Source: Caloramator sp. mosi_1 (GTDB lineage Bacteria; Bacillota; Clostridia; Clostridiales; Caloramatoraceae). From it: a DNA stretch of 64,000 nt. Both the position numbers and the translations under genes were made by a program. The stretch's first letter is position 1, and every line of letters begins with the position of its first letter. Positions 21,258 through 29,542 of the stretch are shown here, in pieces. The notes beneath the pieces are model-generated. The model searched no databases, had not been told where the DNA came from, and saw nothing but the letters and a program-made list of their open reading frames with translations. Location: NCBI RefSeq assembly GCF_028622835.1, contig NZ_CP117677.1, positions 2,652,820 through 2,716,819 on the forward strand, read 5' to 3'.

Positions 21258-22078
21258 CATATAATACTATTGTTATTTAAAATTTTGTTTATATTTTCAT
21301 AGTCATTATCTAAACAGCTATAAAATATTAAATCTATAATAAATAAAATTGTTAATCTTGATGTTGTAGTTATCAATCTATTTATTCCATCTGTTGAATT
21401 TACATAAATGACTAGATCAAACATTTGCTCAAAATGAGTATTATTCTTATTTGTAATTATGACAGTTTTTGCATCTTGCTCTTTAGCTATTTTTAAACTT
21501 TCGATTACACTTTCTGATTGCCCTGAATATGATATACCTATTGCTAATGTTGAACTATTTGAATTTTTGCCGAATAATATTGCAAATTCTTATCGTTATA
21601 AGATTTGCAATGTTTTCCAATTCTATCTAACTTTAGTTCAAGATCCTGTGCAGGTAAAAACGTTGAACCTATTGCATAAATATTGATAAAAGATGAGTTA
21701 TTTATTAAATCTACAATTTTTCTTAACTTCTCCTCAGTTAAAATTTTTCCAGTTTCTTGCAAAGAAAAAAGCACATTTTTTAAATGTTTATTAGCCTTAT
21801 CATATAAGCTATATTTTTTGATGGTATTACTATATCATTTTCTTTTTTACCTGAATTAATTTATACTTAAGCTCTGAAAATCCACTACAACCAATATGCT
21901 TACAAAACCTAACTATTGTTGAACTTGAAACATGGCATTCATTTTGTATTTGTATAATTTTTAGATTCTCTATATTTTTTATATCATACATTTTTAATAA
22001 ATATTGTGCAATAACTGAATATGTTGAATTGTCATTAGTAGATAAAACCTTTAATTGTTTTAAAAGTTTATTATTCAA
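21257..22078 (-). CDS. RpiR/MurR-family regulator with SIS domain (frameshifted)
   Basis: The start is taken as TTG 22078, nine bases after GGAGG; the in-frame ATG three codons earlier directly abuts the ribosome site and is unlikely. The N-terminal HTH_6 domain has SVIAQYLLKMYD and VSSSTIVRFCKHIGCSGFSE. The SIS sugar-phosphate-binding domain has INIYAIGSTF and LAIGISYSGQSESVIESL. Frameshifts near 21830 and near 21570. About 275 residues. RpiR proteins sense phosphosugars; this one most likely controls the GH4-PHP-PTS operon just downstream (GlvR-like role). An IS1380 insertion ends 51 bases upstream and may have altered its promoter. Confidence 0.85.
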
Positions 22079-22128
22079 ATCAAACATCCTCCTTAAATAC
22101 AAGAACAGAATATATATACTAATTTTAA

Positions 22129-23805
22129 CTTGAATTCGGCAAGTAAATTTTAAAAAAGTTTCTACTTGCCATTTTTGTTTTCTTTATGAATAAATTTACA
22201 TTTATTATGATATTTTATACCGTTAGGTCTTTTTTGAGTATACTTAATAAACCCAAATAACATTTGGATTTTTAAGGGAATTTATTGTTTTTATTTTACT
22301 ATTAAGTATAAACTGTTATCATTTTTCTACTAAAAATATGTATTTGTTTTTGAATATGAGTAATGATTTTTTCTAATAAGCAATTATTTGAAAAACTTAA
22401 ATATCTATAATATTTGCTGCCGCAAACATTACCACAAACTCTATAAAATATTCTTCTTAATGTACTAATTTCATGATGTTGTACTTCCTTAGGCATGATT
22501 GCTTGTTTAAACCAGTTATGAATGTTATATGCTATCATTTTTATTAAAAGGTACAATTCATTGCATTTATGATTTACTAAACTATTTTCGCTAAAGGCAT
22601 AGCCTTCTTTTATTTCATCTATATTATTTTCAACATCACATCGTTGATTATAATCTTGAAATATTTCTTCAGGTGTTAAATAATTTATATTTGTTACTAT
22701 TGCTTGATATTTATATTTACATTCTTCGAACATTAACTGATTCATATTTTTTGGAATAATTTTTTCTCTTATAATCACAAATCTTCTTGCTCTTTGCCAT
22801 TTAGGCAATGGAACTGTAATTTCTGTAACAGATAAAGTAGAACTTATATCGTGCCATATATAATCCTTTGGATTATTATTTATAAAATCTATTATCATTT
22901 TAACAGTAGAATACATTTTACATTTAACAACATATTCTATTCCATTATCTTCAAAATATAAAAAGTTTTCTTCATCAAAAACCTCTATCAAGTCTAACTC
23001 TTTTAAGAATATATCTTGAAGGAAGCTGGTTTACACAACTCTTAAAGAAATCTAAAAATTTATAATTACTATGGTGTCTACCATTTTCAAGAGTAATGTT
23101 AAGTAATTCATCAGTTCCTGAAATAAACCCAACTTTTTCTTTAAATGATGGTCTTCCATTGTACCTTGGATTATATCCTATTCCTGATTTTTCTTGATTA
23201 CCAAAGATAGTTATAACAGTATCATCAATATTAATACAAACCTCGCGTACATCTTCAGTTGAAGACTTTAAGTCAAGTATTTTTTTATTTATAGTTCTTA
23301 ATTCTTCTAAAGTTTCTGTTGGTAAAGCTTTTAAGAGATCTCTACATACTTTTTCACTGGGTAATTTATCTACACCTTTAAACTTTTTATATCCTTCATC
23401 ATTTCTTAATGTTTCAATGTGCATAAATCTTGAGAAACCAAGAATATTTGCATCAATCATGTATTCTATAATTTCTGCAGTATTAAAAGTAGAATTAGCG
23501 GCCTTCTTATAGGTTACGCCTTTTTCTAAAATAGTTGGTAATCCTATTATTTGTTTAAAGGATTCCACATAAGAAAAAGTTGCTACAGAAGTAACTTTGG
23601 TATCATTAAATTTTGCTTTCATGTTCAAAAATCTAATTTTCTTCTTTAAATTTTTTGATTTTGTTGTAAACTATCCATAGAAATCACCCTTTTGTGTTTT
23701 AGTTTTGCAATTATATTTTAACACTTAAAAGGGATGATTTCTTTTAATTTTTGAACAAAAATCCTTTAATTCCAATGTCTTTCGGCATTACTTGCCGAAT
23801 ACAAG
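22129..23805 (-). mobile_element. IS1380-family insertion sequence, complete ends
   Basis: Inverted ends CTTGAATTCGGCAAGTA (22129-22145) and its inverse TACTTGCCGAATACAAG (23789-23805) differ at one position. A 5-base direct repeat TTTAA flanks both sides (22124-22128 and 23806-23810), giving a target duplication. Length 1677 bases, usual for the family. Inserted just upstream of the rpiR-type gene. Confidence 0.9.
22302..23628 (-). CDS. IS1380-family DDE transposase (one frameshift)
   Basis: The N-terminal part has FNTAEIIEYMIDANILGFSR and VCINIDDTVITIFGNQE (first Asp). The frame shifts near 22985 at RVRLDRGF-FDEENF (second Asp region). The C-terminal half has YNQRCDVENNIDEIKEGYAF, the IS1380 catalytic Glu segment, and ends at 22302. 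About 440 residues, full length. Start at TTG 23628 or ATG 23622. It mobilises the surrounding element; with the single frameshift repaired it would be complete. Confidence 0.88.
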
Positions 23806-23878
23806 TTTAATATTTTGAATAATTATAAACAATATATGTTAATAAATTTAAACATAAAAATAATAATAATAAAAATAC

Positions 23879-23916
23879 CAAAAAGGGCTTGTTTTAATTC
23901 AAACAAACCCTTTTTA
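23879..23916. terminator. Terminator of the hypothetical membrane protein gene
   Basis: AAAAGGGCTTGTTT-TAATTC-AAACAAACCCTTTT forms a 14-base stem with one mismatch and U-runs on both strands, 15 bases past the stop of the minus-strand gene. Confidence 0.8.
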
Positions 23917-23930
23917 AAATATCTCTTTAT

Positions 23931-24449
23931 TTACCTGTACATTATTTTTGAAGGTACAAGGAATGTCCAAGGCATTGTAATTAATGCAATAGATAAAGCT
24001 AACTTATGTCTTTGAGCCTTATCTTCTATTTTGTTAAATACATATCTGTAGTTGAAGAAATAAATAAAAAATCCTGAAATAGCTATACAAATAAGAACAA
24101 CTATTACTGCAAGCATACTCTCAAAGGGGTCGAAGTTTATACTATTAATAAATCGCCAATTTAATTCAAATACACCCTCTAATGAATTAATAATAAATAT
24201 TACAACGGCTCCTATAAAATCTGCTAAAAATCCAAAACCCCAAACTTTAAGTATATGTTTCTTATAAAACTCTTTTAAATTAAAACCATTATTTGCAAGT
24301 TTAAAGCCATAAAAACAGTCAATTAAAACAAGTGAATCAATTAGGTAGTTTCCTAATAATGTAATGATAATAAGCGGCGGTAGAAACATTAATAGCCACA
24401 GCGGAAAAATAATATTATAAAGTTTTACATTTTTCAAAAAACACCCCAT
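23931..24449 (-). CDS. Hypothetical membrane protein, 172 aa
   Basis: Intact frame, not recognised. Four hydrophobic segments are visible: about residues 8-32 (LYNIIFPLWLLMFLPPLIII), 75-95 (GFGFLADFIGAVVIFIINSL), 112-135 (MLAVIVVLICIAISGFFIYF) and 150-168. A charged loop KIEDKAQRHK precedes the last one. No catalytic motif is seen. The first ATG is at 24449; an in-frame TTG four codons later is an alternative start, and neither has a strong ribosome site. It lies between the IS1380 element and tspO, 72 bases after tspO, and may share its transcript. Confidence 0.6.
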   Translation of the reverse strand: MGCFLKNVKLYNIIFPLWLLMFLPPLIIITLLGNYLIDSLVLIDCFYGFKLANNGFNLKEFYKKHILKVWGFGFLADFIGAVVIFIINSLEGVFELNWRFINSINFDPFESMLAVIVVLICIAISGFFIYFFNYRYVFNKIEDKAQRHKLALSIALITMPWTFLVPSKIMYR

Positions 24450-24521
24450 TCCAAAATATTTTTTACATTATATCATATGTTTACATAAATTTCTATAATT
24501 TTGTTCATTTTTAATTTTTTC

Positions 24522-24980
24522 TTATCTGTTAAGATAATAAAGTGAATAATTAAGTATCAACGCAAAGCTAACCCAAATTATATAAGGTATAAAAAGTAAC
24601 CCTGCAAGTCTATCAATTGAGTAAAAACTAAAGGCAGTAAGTATTATAAAGAATAATAAAATTGATATTATAATAAAAGCTAAAAATCTCATATTTAATA
24701 CAAAAATACAGGAGACCATATGAAATTTAATAATAGTTGAATGCCAAAAAGTATTAAAGCCTGTTTTGTATTTTCTCCTGATGAAACTATAATCCTGTAT
24801 AAAGATATTCCCATTAAAAGATACAGTACCGTCCAAACTGGCCCAAATAACCAAGCTGGAGGTGCAAAGCTTGGTTTTATTAGACTGTCAAAAACCTCTT
24901 TAGCATTTCGTGTAAAAATCCAGATACTCCTCCAACCACAAGAGGAATAGCAAGACTGAGTAAAAGCTTTTTAAATTCAT
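24522..24980 (-). CDS. tspO: TspO/MBR family protein (frameshifted)
   Basis: ATG 24980 follows GGAGATGATTGT. The translated frames give PSFAPPAWLFGPVWTVLYL and MGISLYRI, the conserved TspO segment with the tryptophan-rich WxFGPxWxxLY motif. After frameshifts near 24905, 24850 and 24720 come LAFIIISILLFFIILTAF and LLFIPYIIWVSFALILNY, the last being the family's PYxxWxxFAxxLN signature. About 153 residues with five membrane helices, as expected. TspO binds porphyrins and cholesterol-like ligands and is implicated in tetrapyrrole handling and stress. Confidence 0.85.
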
Positions 24981-25160
24981 ACAATCATCTCCAATAAACA
25001 ATATTCTATTTCCTTTATACTATTATATCTTAAGGCCTACTATATTATTATTCATAAATAACTACTTATTACATTAATAATCCATTTATTATATCAACTT
25101 AATAAATATAAAAATCACCACTTATTTAAGTATAAGTGGTGAGGATGTATAATATTTCCT

Positions 25161-25185
25161 GATTTCACTTTCACCTGGGTGGCAC
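25161..25185 (+). repeat. Short interspersed repeat, copy 3
   Basis: GATTTCACTTTCACCTGGGT then GGCAC. The core ends exactly against the stop codon (complement of TTA, 25186-25188) of the gene fragment on the minus strand. The longer 5' extension of copies 1, 2, 4 and 5 is absent. Confidence 0.8.
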
Positions 25186-25254
25186 TTACTCAACTGGCTT
25201 TAATCTTGCTGTGAAGTGTCTTAACACTTTTGGTTCATATACAAACTCTAATCC
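25186..25254 (-). pseudogene. C-terminal gene fragment cut by IS605 copy 2
   Basis: Read from the IS605 right end, the minus strand encodes LEFVYEPKVLRHFTARLKP then VE and a stop at 25186. The fragment has good codon character for this genome, so it is probably the last 22 codons of a gene interrupted or deleted by the element. The family is not recognisable. Confidence 0.5.
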
Positions 25255-25359
25255 CTGTGAACTACCCCCACCTATAGAGGTGGTGGCTTCGTGGTCAAGA
25301 TAGCTTCTGCTACCAGATTACCCACGCTCAAAGGGCTGTTCCATCCCCAGTTTTACCAT
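25255..25359 (-). ncRNA. Predicted right-end (omega-type) guide RNA of TnpB copy 2
   Basis: The 105 bases between the tnpB stop and the right end are conserved in all three IS605 copies, including non-coding hairpins (GGGATGGAACAGCCC and CCACCTCTATAGGTGGGGG). TnpB proteins use an RNA from exactly this region whose guide is read from DNA just beyond the right end. The predicted guide would begin with GGATTAGAGTTTGTATATGA. No expression evidence is available. Confidence 0.4.
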
Positions 25360-26434
25360 CTAAATGGCTAATTTTAGTAAGTTCTTTGCTGCATTTACAT
25401 CTCTATCGTGTTTAGCACCACAATTGGGACACTCCCACTCCCTCAATGCTAAATTCTTTACCTCTGAGTTTTTATATCCACATTCACTACATATTTGACT
25501 TGATGCATAGTTTTGTGGTGCTATTATTACTTCTCTACCATACCACTTTGCTTTATATTCTAACATTCTTCTAAACTCTGACCAACTAACTTCTGAAATT
25601 GCTTTTGCTAACTTATGATTTTGTTGCATATTCTTTACTTTTAAGTCCTCTAAAACTATAACTTGGTTTTCGTTTATAATTTTAGAAGATACCTTATGAA
25701 GAAAGTCTTTTCTTTGATTTGCTATTTTTTCATATAGTTTTGCAAGGTGTAACCTTGTTTTTTCATAGTTTTTGCTATATTTTTGTTTCCTGCATAAATC
25801 TCTTTGGAGTTTCTTTATTCTCTTTTCTGTTCTTCTTAACCATTTTGGATTTTCTATCTTTGTTCCATTTGATAATACTAAAAATCCTTTAAGCCTAAAT
25901 CTATTCCTACTTTGTTATCTACTTTAGGCAGTTTCTTTATCTCTGTTTCTACAAGTATTGAAACATAGTATTTACCTGTTGGTGTCTTTGATATTGTTAC
26001 TGATTTTATTTCACCTTCAAATAATCTATGCTGTTTTACTTTTATCATAGTCTTTAACTTTGGTATTTTTAGATACCCATCTATAAGTGCTACTGTGCCT
26101 TTTTGGTTGTTTGTTGTAAAAGATTGATATCCTCTTTTCTTCTTGAATTTTGGGAAACCTACATTTTTGTCTCTAAAAAAGTTTTTATATGCCTTCTCTA
26201 AATTTATCTGTGCATTAGTAAGAGCAAGACTATCTACTTCTTTTAGAAAAGGATATTCTTTTTATATTGTGCAGGTGTATTCTTTAACATTTTTCCAGTT
26301 TGTTTGTAATATTCTATTTTATCATTAAGCATTTTGTTGTATATAAATCTCACACAACCAAATACTTTAGATAAATATTCCTTTTGTTCTTTTGTTGGGT
26401 ATATTCTATATTTATAGGCTTTTAGCAAAGTCAC
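25360..26434 (-). CDS. tnpB: TnpB, RNA-guided nuclease of IS605 family (frameshifted)
   Basis: GTG 26434. N-terminal [20 protein letters not shown] and [12 protein letters not shown] are the OrfB helix-turn-helix region. Then GIDLGLKGF (RuvC I Asp), [12 protein letters not shown] (RuvC II Glu), a four-cysteine Zn ribbon (CSECGY ... CPNCGA) and [12 protein letters not shown] (RuvC III Asp). Frameshifts near 26255 and near 25885. About 360 residues, all catalytic residues present if the frames are corrected. Such proteins cut DNA guided by the element's 3' RNA and help retain the element. It lies two bases after the tnpA remnant stop. Confidence 0.85.
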
Positions 26435-26436
26435 AC

Positions 26437-26662
26437 CTATTCACCTTGCTTTTCTATATATTTTTTAATAACTTCAATTGGCCTTCACAATATTATCATT
26501 TATAAGCTTTCTTCTATATCTCGTTACTAAAACAAGATGATAATATAGCAAGAACACTGAAAGATTATTATTATCCAAATCTATGTATTTATATAACCTC
26601 ATTTTTCTAATGCACATTTTGTATCTGAATGATGAATTTGTCAAGCAACATTCATCACCCAC
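26437..26662 (-). pseudogene. TnpA (Y1/HUH transposase) with internal deletion, copy 2
   Basis: The N-terminal strand VFLLYYHLVLVTRYRRKLIN is typical of IS200/IS605 TnpA. At NDNIVK the sequence jumps, with a frame change, straight to PIEVIKKYIEKQGE, the C-terminal helix of TnpA, ending at 26437. Roughly 85 of 140 residues, including the HUH metal-binding motif, are absent, so the enzyme cannot work. The same junction occurs in the other copy. Confidence 0.85.
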
Positions 26663-26791
26663 TTATAGAAGTGGGCGACTTCTGTCACTAATTAGGTTAA
26701 ATCCTTCAAGGGTCCAAGCGTATTATAGTTTTTTCAAAAGCTTTAAATTTAAATATTAAATTTACATAACGTATCAAATATACATAAAACC

Positions 26792-26927
26792 GGTTCTATA
26801 ATAAATGTTGGGGTGCAATTTTTAAGGGTAAACTCTCCTTATCCTATCTATCTTACTAAATTCCTTATCAAATAAGAAAAGGACAGGCATTCAATCAAAT
26901 GCCCGCCCCAAATATTGACAAAGAGCC
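26792..26927 (+). mobile_element. ISL3-derived deletion remnant (MITE-like)
   Basis: 136 bases begin with GGTTCTATAATAAATGTTGG and end with TGACAAAGAGCC, the same two ends as the complete ISL3 element at 53926-55402. The left 24 bases are fused directly to the last 110 bases, starting at TGCAATTTTTAAGGG. The transposase gene is missing. No clear target duplication is visible (ATAAAACC left, TTTTTGTA right). It lies 29 bases past the CofE-like gene, and its GGCATT/AATGCC hairpin may influence that 3' end. Confidence 0.85.
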
Positions 26928-26956
26928 TTTTTGTATTTTTAATTTAAACTTTATTA

Positions 26957-27655
26957 TCAGCTTATTCTTCTTATAATTCCTATTGGTGTTGATTGATGTC
27001 CTTGTCCTAATGGGTTGTCCTTTAGTATTTTAACTATTTTGTTCTTGTCTATATCATCGTGGGACACTCCAAGTACATTTCCACCTAAGTCATTTATATC
27101 AACAATACATACCTTGGCACCTATTCTATCAGATATACTTTTTGCCGCTTTATCTGGATCCTTTGGACCTAATACAACATATTGGTTAAATGGTGGTATT
27201 GTACCTGGTGTTGGTCCATCTATTGAAGCCGCCTTTGGGCCTGCAATCCTATAGAATACACCCTTAATCTTAAATAGCTTTGTAAATATTGCCGCACAGA
27301 AGGCTGCAAATAATATTCTAATTACACCACATTCTTTGATTGCAAAATGCATAGTTTCTGGTATACCAAGCCCTATACCGTGGGGAGATTTATATACAAA
27401 TTTTGATAAAAATTTTGCAAGTCTTGATGGCTTAATCTCTGACATCTTGTAGGCTCTTCCTTGAGAAATAGCCACACACTTTTCTGAAATAAATACAATA
27501 TCACCCTCTTGAAGAACGTCCTTTGTGTATTCGTAAACAATATCCTCAATAGGGTCACCAATCATAACAAGCCTTGTTTTTATAGGTATTCTTGCATATA
27601 CCTCTTCTTCAATCTGTCTTGTTAATTCTTTATTTTCATTTGCTGCAAAGTCCAT
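26957..27655 (-). CDS. Coenzyme F420-0:L-glutamate ligase-like protein (CofE family)
   Basis: ATG 27655 follows GGAGG. Intact 232-residue frame. RIPIKTRLVMIGDPIEDIV, EGDIVFISEKCVAISQGRAY and CIVDINDLGGNVLGVS match the CofE/F420-0 gamma-glutamyl ligase fold, including the acidic metal-binding residues in DIND. IDGPTPGTIPPFN is also typical of Firmicutes members. In F420 producers CofE adds glutamates to F420-0; Clostridia generally lack F420, so the true substrate of this stand-alone homologue is unclear. No other F420 genes are in the window. A short repeat lies just upstream of its ribosome site. Confidence 0.8.
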   Translation of the reverse strand: MDFAANENKELTRQIEEEVYARIPIKTRLVMIGDPIEDIVYEYTKDVLQEGDIVFISEKCVAISQGRAYKMSEIKPSRLAKFLSKFVYKSPHGIGLGIPETMHFAIKECGVIRILFAAFCAAIFTKLFKIKGVFYRIAGPKAASIDGPTPGTIPPFNQYVVLGPKDPDKAAKSISDRIGAKVCIVDINDLGGNVLGVSHDDIDKNKIVKILKDNPLGQGHQSTPIGIIRRIS

Positions 27656-27672
27656 TTTTTAACCTCCTATTT

Positions 27673-27710
27673 AGTGCCACCCAGGTGAAATGTGAAATGA
27701 ACCATATTTT
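27673..27710 (-). repeat. Short interspersed repeat, copy 4
   Basis: On the minus strand AAATATGGTTCATTTCACAT, then TTCACCTGGGTGGCAC. The long form of the repeat, lying directly upstream of the ribosome site of the CofE-like gene and pointing into it. Positions 27711-27867 beyond it hold only AT-rich sequence with no gene. Confidence 0.8.
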
Positions 27711-27867
27711 TCCACATTCAACTGTGTTGTACACTACTAACGTTATAGCTTTTTTATAGAATAATTTTATATTTATTTTTTTAAATAATCAAGTGATATT
27801 TATTTTATTTTATAAAAAGTTATATTTTGAAAATATAGGTTTAAAAAGTAATATTTTCAACAAATTT

Positions 27868-27954
27868 TTATTTTAATATATCATCAATATAGTCCTCAAT
27901 TAATACTTCCTGATACCCTGAACATTCATATTTTAATACTTCCTTTACTAACTC
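27868..27954 (-). pseudogene. C-terminal gene fragment cut by IS605 copy 3
   Basis: From the IS605 right end the minus strand reads ELVKEVLKYECSGYQEVLIE then DYIDDILK and TAA at 27868, 28 codons in one frame. As at copy 2, an element end lies exactly where the coding sequence breaks. The family is not recognised. Confidence 0.5.
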
Positions 27955-28059
27955 CTGTGAACTACCCCCACCTATAGAGGTGGTGGCTTCGTGGTCAAGG
28001 TAGCTTCTGCTCCCAGTTTACCCACGCTCAAAGGGCTGTTCCATCCCCAGTTTTACCAT
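27955..28059 (-). ncRNA. Predicted right-end (omega-type) guide RNA of TnpB copy 3
   Basis: The conserved non-coding tail after tnpB matches that of copy 2 except for a few substitutions. The predicted guide, read from DNA past the right end, would begin GGAGTTAGTAAAGGAAGTAT. Inferred from TnpB biology and conservation only. Confidence 0.4.
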
Positions 28060-29131
28060 TTATATGGCTAATTTTAGTAAGTTCTTTGCTGCATTTACAT
28101 CTCTATCGTGTTTAGCACCACAATTAGGACATTTCCATTCTCTTAATGCTAAATTTTTACATCAGGGTTTTTATATCCACACTCTGAACATATTTGACTT
28201 GATGCATAGTTTTGTGGTGCTATTATTACTTCTCTTCCATACCATTTTGCTTTATATTCTAACATTCTTCTGAATTCTGACCAACTAACTTCTGAAACTG
28301 CTTTTGCTAACTTATGATTTTGTTGCATATCCTTTACTTTTAAGTCCTCTAAAACTATAACTTGGTTTTCGTTTATAATTTTTGAGGATAATTTGTAAAA
28401 AAATCTCTTATTTGATTAGTTATTTTTTCGTGTAATTTAGCAAGTTTTTGTCTATTTTTCTCATAATTTTTACTACTCTTTTGTTTCCTTGATAAATCTC
28501 TTTGTAGTTTCTTTATTCTTTTTCAGTTCTTCTTAGCCATTTGGGATTTTCTATTTTTGCTCCATCTGATAATATTGCAAATTCCTTTAACCCTAAATCT
28601 ATTCCAATTTTTTTATCTACTTCTGGTAACTCCTTTATCTCTGTTTCTACTAATATAGAAGCATAATACTTTTCTGTTGGTGTTTTAGATATTGTTACTG
28701 ATTTAATAATTCCTTCAAATTGCCTATGCTGTTTTATTTTTATCTTTGTTTTTAACTTTGGTATTTTTAAGTAACCATCTATAATATCAACTGTCCCATT
28801 TTGATTATTTGTTGTATAGGATTGATATCCTTTTTTCTTTTTGAATTTAGGAAACCCTATGCTATTATCTCTAAAAAGCTCTTGTATGCCTTCTCTAAAT
28901 TAAGCTGTGCATTAGCAAGAGCAAGGCTATCTACTTCTTTTAGAAAAGGATATTCTTTTTATATTGTGCAGGCGTTGTTTTTAGCATTTTTCCTGTTTGT
29001 TTGTAATGCTCTATCTTATCATTAAGCATTTTGTTGTATATGAACCTTACACAACCAAATACTTTTGATAAATATTCCTTTTGTTCTTTTGTTGGATATA
29101 TCCTATATTTATAGGCTTTTAGCAAAGTCAC
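28060..29131 (-). CDS. tnpB: TnpB, RNA-guided nuclease of IS605 family, second full copy (frameshifted)
   Basis: GTG 29131. Same domain order as the copy at 25360: [20 protein letters not shown], then [20 protein letters not shown], RuvC segments, Zn ribbon CSECGYKN ... [13 protein letters not shown], ending KLAI. Frameshifts near 28955, 28880, 28525, 28395 and 28160. It ends at TAA 28060, where copy 2 has TAG. The catalytic residues are present after frame correction. Differences such as KTTPAQ versus KNTPAQ show independent divergence. Confidence 0.82.
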
Positions 29132-29133
29132 AC

Positions 29134-29359
29134 CTATTCACCTTGCTTTTCTATATATTTTTTAATAACTTCAATTGGCCTTCACAATATTATCATTTAT
29201 AAGCTTTCTTCTATATCTCGTTACTAAAACAAGATGATAATATAGCAAGAACACTGAATGATCATTATTATCTAAATCTATGTATCTATATAACCTCATT
29301 TTTCTAATGCTTATTTTGTATCTGAACGATGAATTTGTCAACTGACATTCATAACCCAC
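29134..29359 (-). pseudogene. TnpA (Y1/HUH transposase) with internal deletion, copy 3
   Basis: Carries the same N-terminal block (VFLLYYHLVLVTRYRRKLIN) fused at NDNIVK to the same C-terminal helix ending EKQGE as in copy 2. The junction sequence is identical, so the deletion happened once, before the copies separated. The HUH motif is absent. Confidence 0.85.
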
Positions 29360-29542
29360 TTATAGAAGTAGGTGACTTCTGTCGCTGATTAGGTTAAACA
29401 CTGTAAAAATTCTTTTATGGATATCTATTTATAATAAGGATTTTTAGACATAAATATTATTCCTATTAAAAATGTCACTTTTCAACTGGGTTCTAATTAA
29501 TGTATAATATTGTTGTTAATATTTAGTAAAAGAGGTGATTTT

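Larger units (their letters stand above)
25255..26695 (-). mobile_element. IS605-family element with tnpB and internally deleted tnpA, copy 2
   Basis: About 1.44 kb. The left end (26650-26695) has hairpin CCCACTTATAGAAGTGGG and is preceded on the element strand by TTTAAC, the kind of short AT-rich target used by IS605 (from memory). The right end (25255-25300) has hairpin CCCACCTATAGAGGTGG. There is no target duplication, as usual for this family. It carries a tnpA remnant and tnpB on the minus strand. Nearly identical in layout to the copy at 27955-29392. Confidence 0.88.
27955..29392 (-). mobile_element. IS605-family element with tnpB and internally deleted tnpA, copy 3
   Basis: About 1.44 kb, same structure as 25255-26695. 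The left end has TATAGAAGTAGGTGACTTCTG and is preceded on the element strand by TTTAAC; the right end has the CCCACCTATAGAGGTGG hairpin. Third-position and indel differences from copy 2 are spread over tnpB, so the two copies are not a recent duplication. Confidence 0.88.

Noticed and set aside
26740..26790. AT-rich near-palindrome next to IS605 copy 2
   Set aside because: Runs such as TTTAAATTTAAATATTAAA occur by chance at this base composition and show no conserved neighbour or promoter spacing.
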